Below are positions 6,916-7,041 of a stretch of 7,041 bases of DNA, one piece after another (the stretch's first letter is position 1; the number at the start of each line of letters is the position of its first letter). The DNA is from Pseudomonadota bacterium (GTDB lineage Bacteria > Pseudomonadota > Alphaproteobacteria > Rhodospirillales > Magnetospirillaceae). The translations under genes were made by a program, and so were the position numbers. The notes beneath the pieces are model-generated. The model worked only from the letters and a program-made list of their open reading frames with translations, did not search any database and had not been told where the DNA came from. Location: the NCBI GenBank assembly GCA_023458315.1, contig JAEXAH010000112.1, positions 1 to 7,041 of the forward strand, given 5' to 3'.

Positions 6916-7041
6916 TCACGCCCCCATCTGCCTGTTGACGACGATGATGTCGGTGGCGGACAGGCTGGTGGTTCCGGACAGGGTGGCGATGGTGACGGCG
7001 GCACCGGCGCCGGTGCCGTCGGCGTCGAAGGACAGGGTCTG
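6916..7041 (-). CDS. C-terminal end of a second probable type I secretion substrate (5' part outside window)
   Basis: Only the last 41 codons are in the window, ending at TGA 6918-6916. The reading frame gives QTLSFDADGTGAGAAVTIAT and, after it, LSGTTSLSATDIIVV and a short tail NRQMGA. The pattern FDADGxGxGAAVxIATL followed by LxAxDIIVV is the usual C-terminal end of many RTX-type calcium-binding proteins of alphaproteobacteria, where the type I secretion signal lies. It contains no Cys and ends in a hydrophobic stretch and a short tail, as such signals do. The gene precedes the ABC gene by 44 bp on the same strand, so it is probably the first cargo of this exporter and may be cotranscribed with it. 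The body of the protein cannot be described. The identification rests on motif recognition over a short segment. Confidence 0.8.
   Translation of the reverse strand, partial: QTLSFDADGTGAGAAVTIATLSGTTSLSATDIIVVNRQMGA

Overview
The window is a compact, high-GC, all-minus-strand type I secretion locus. It reads, in transcription order from the right edge to the left: the C-terminal end of one secreted protein (stop at 6916), an HlyB-type ABC transporter (6871 to 4604), an HlyD-type membrane fusion protein (4607 to 3276), and the first 1063 residues of a very large repeat protein that starts at 3191 and runs off the left edge. The strong G/C third-position bias and the look of the proteins suggest an alphaproteobacterium, possibly of the Rhodospirillales/Magnetospirillum kind. 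That placement is inference; there is no marker gene.

The large left-hand gene is easy to miss because it has no stop in the window, while its antisense strand is also open for 879 codons. Reading it in frame from 3191 gives an uninterrupted protein with no cysteine. It has a Ser/Thr-rich unique N-terminus of about 250 residues, a Gly/Asp-rich block with RTX-like motifs, and then twelve complete tandem repeats of 50 to 52 residues plus the start of a thirteenth. This is typical of a secreted or surface-displayed type I substrate. The cut-off gene at the right edge ends in a C-terminal signature seen on many alphaproteobacterial RTX-type type I substrates. The transporter pair is therefore flanked by two probable cargo proteins.

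The transporter genes overlap by four bases (ATGA), so they are probably translationally coupled. The ABC protein carries an N-terminal peptidase-C39-like domain without the catalytic Cys and His, as in HlyB, so cargo is probably recognised but not cleaved there. No outer-membrane TolC-like gene is in the window. The 5' end of the ABC gene is framed by two perfect inverted repeats, one with the start codon in its loop and one just inside the coding region. They are the most unusual non-coding signals here. There is no stretch of over 300 bases without a gene; the gaps are 84 bp (3192-3275) and 44 bp (6872-6915).
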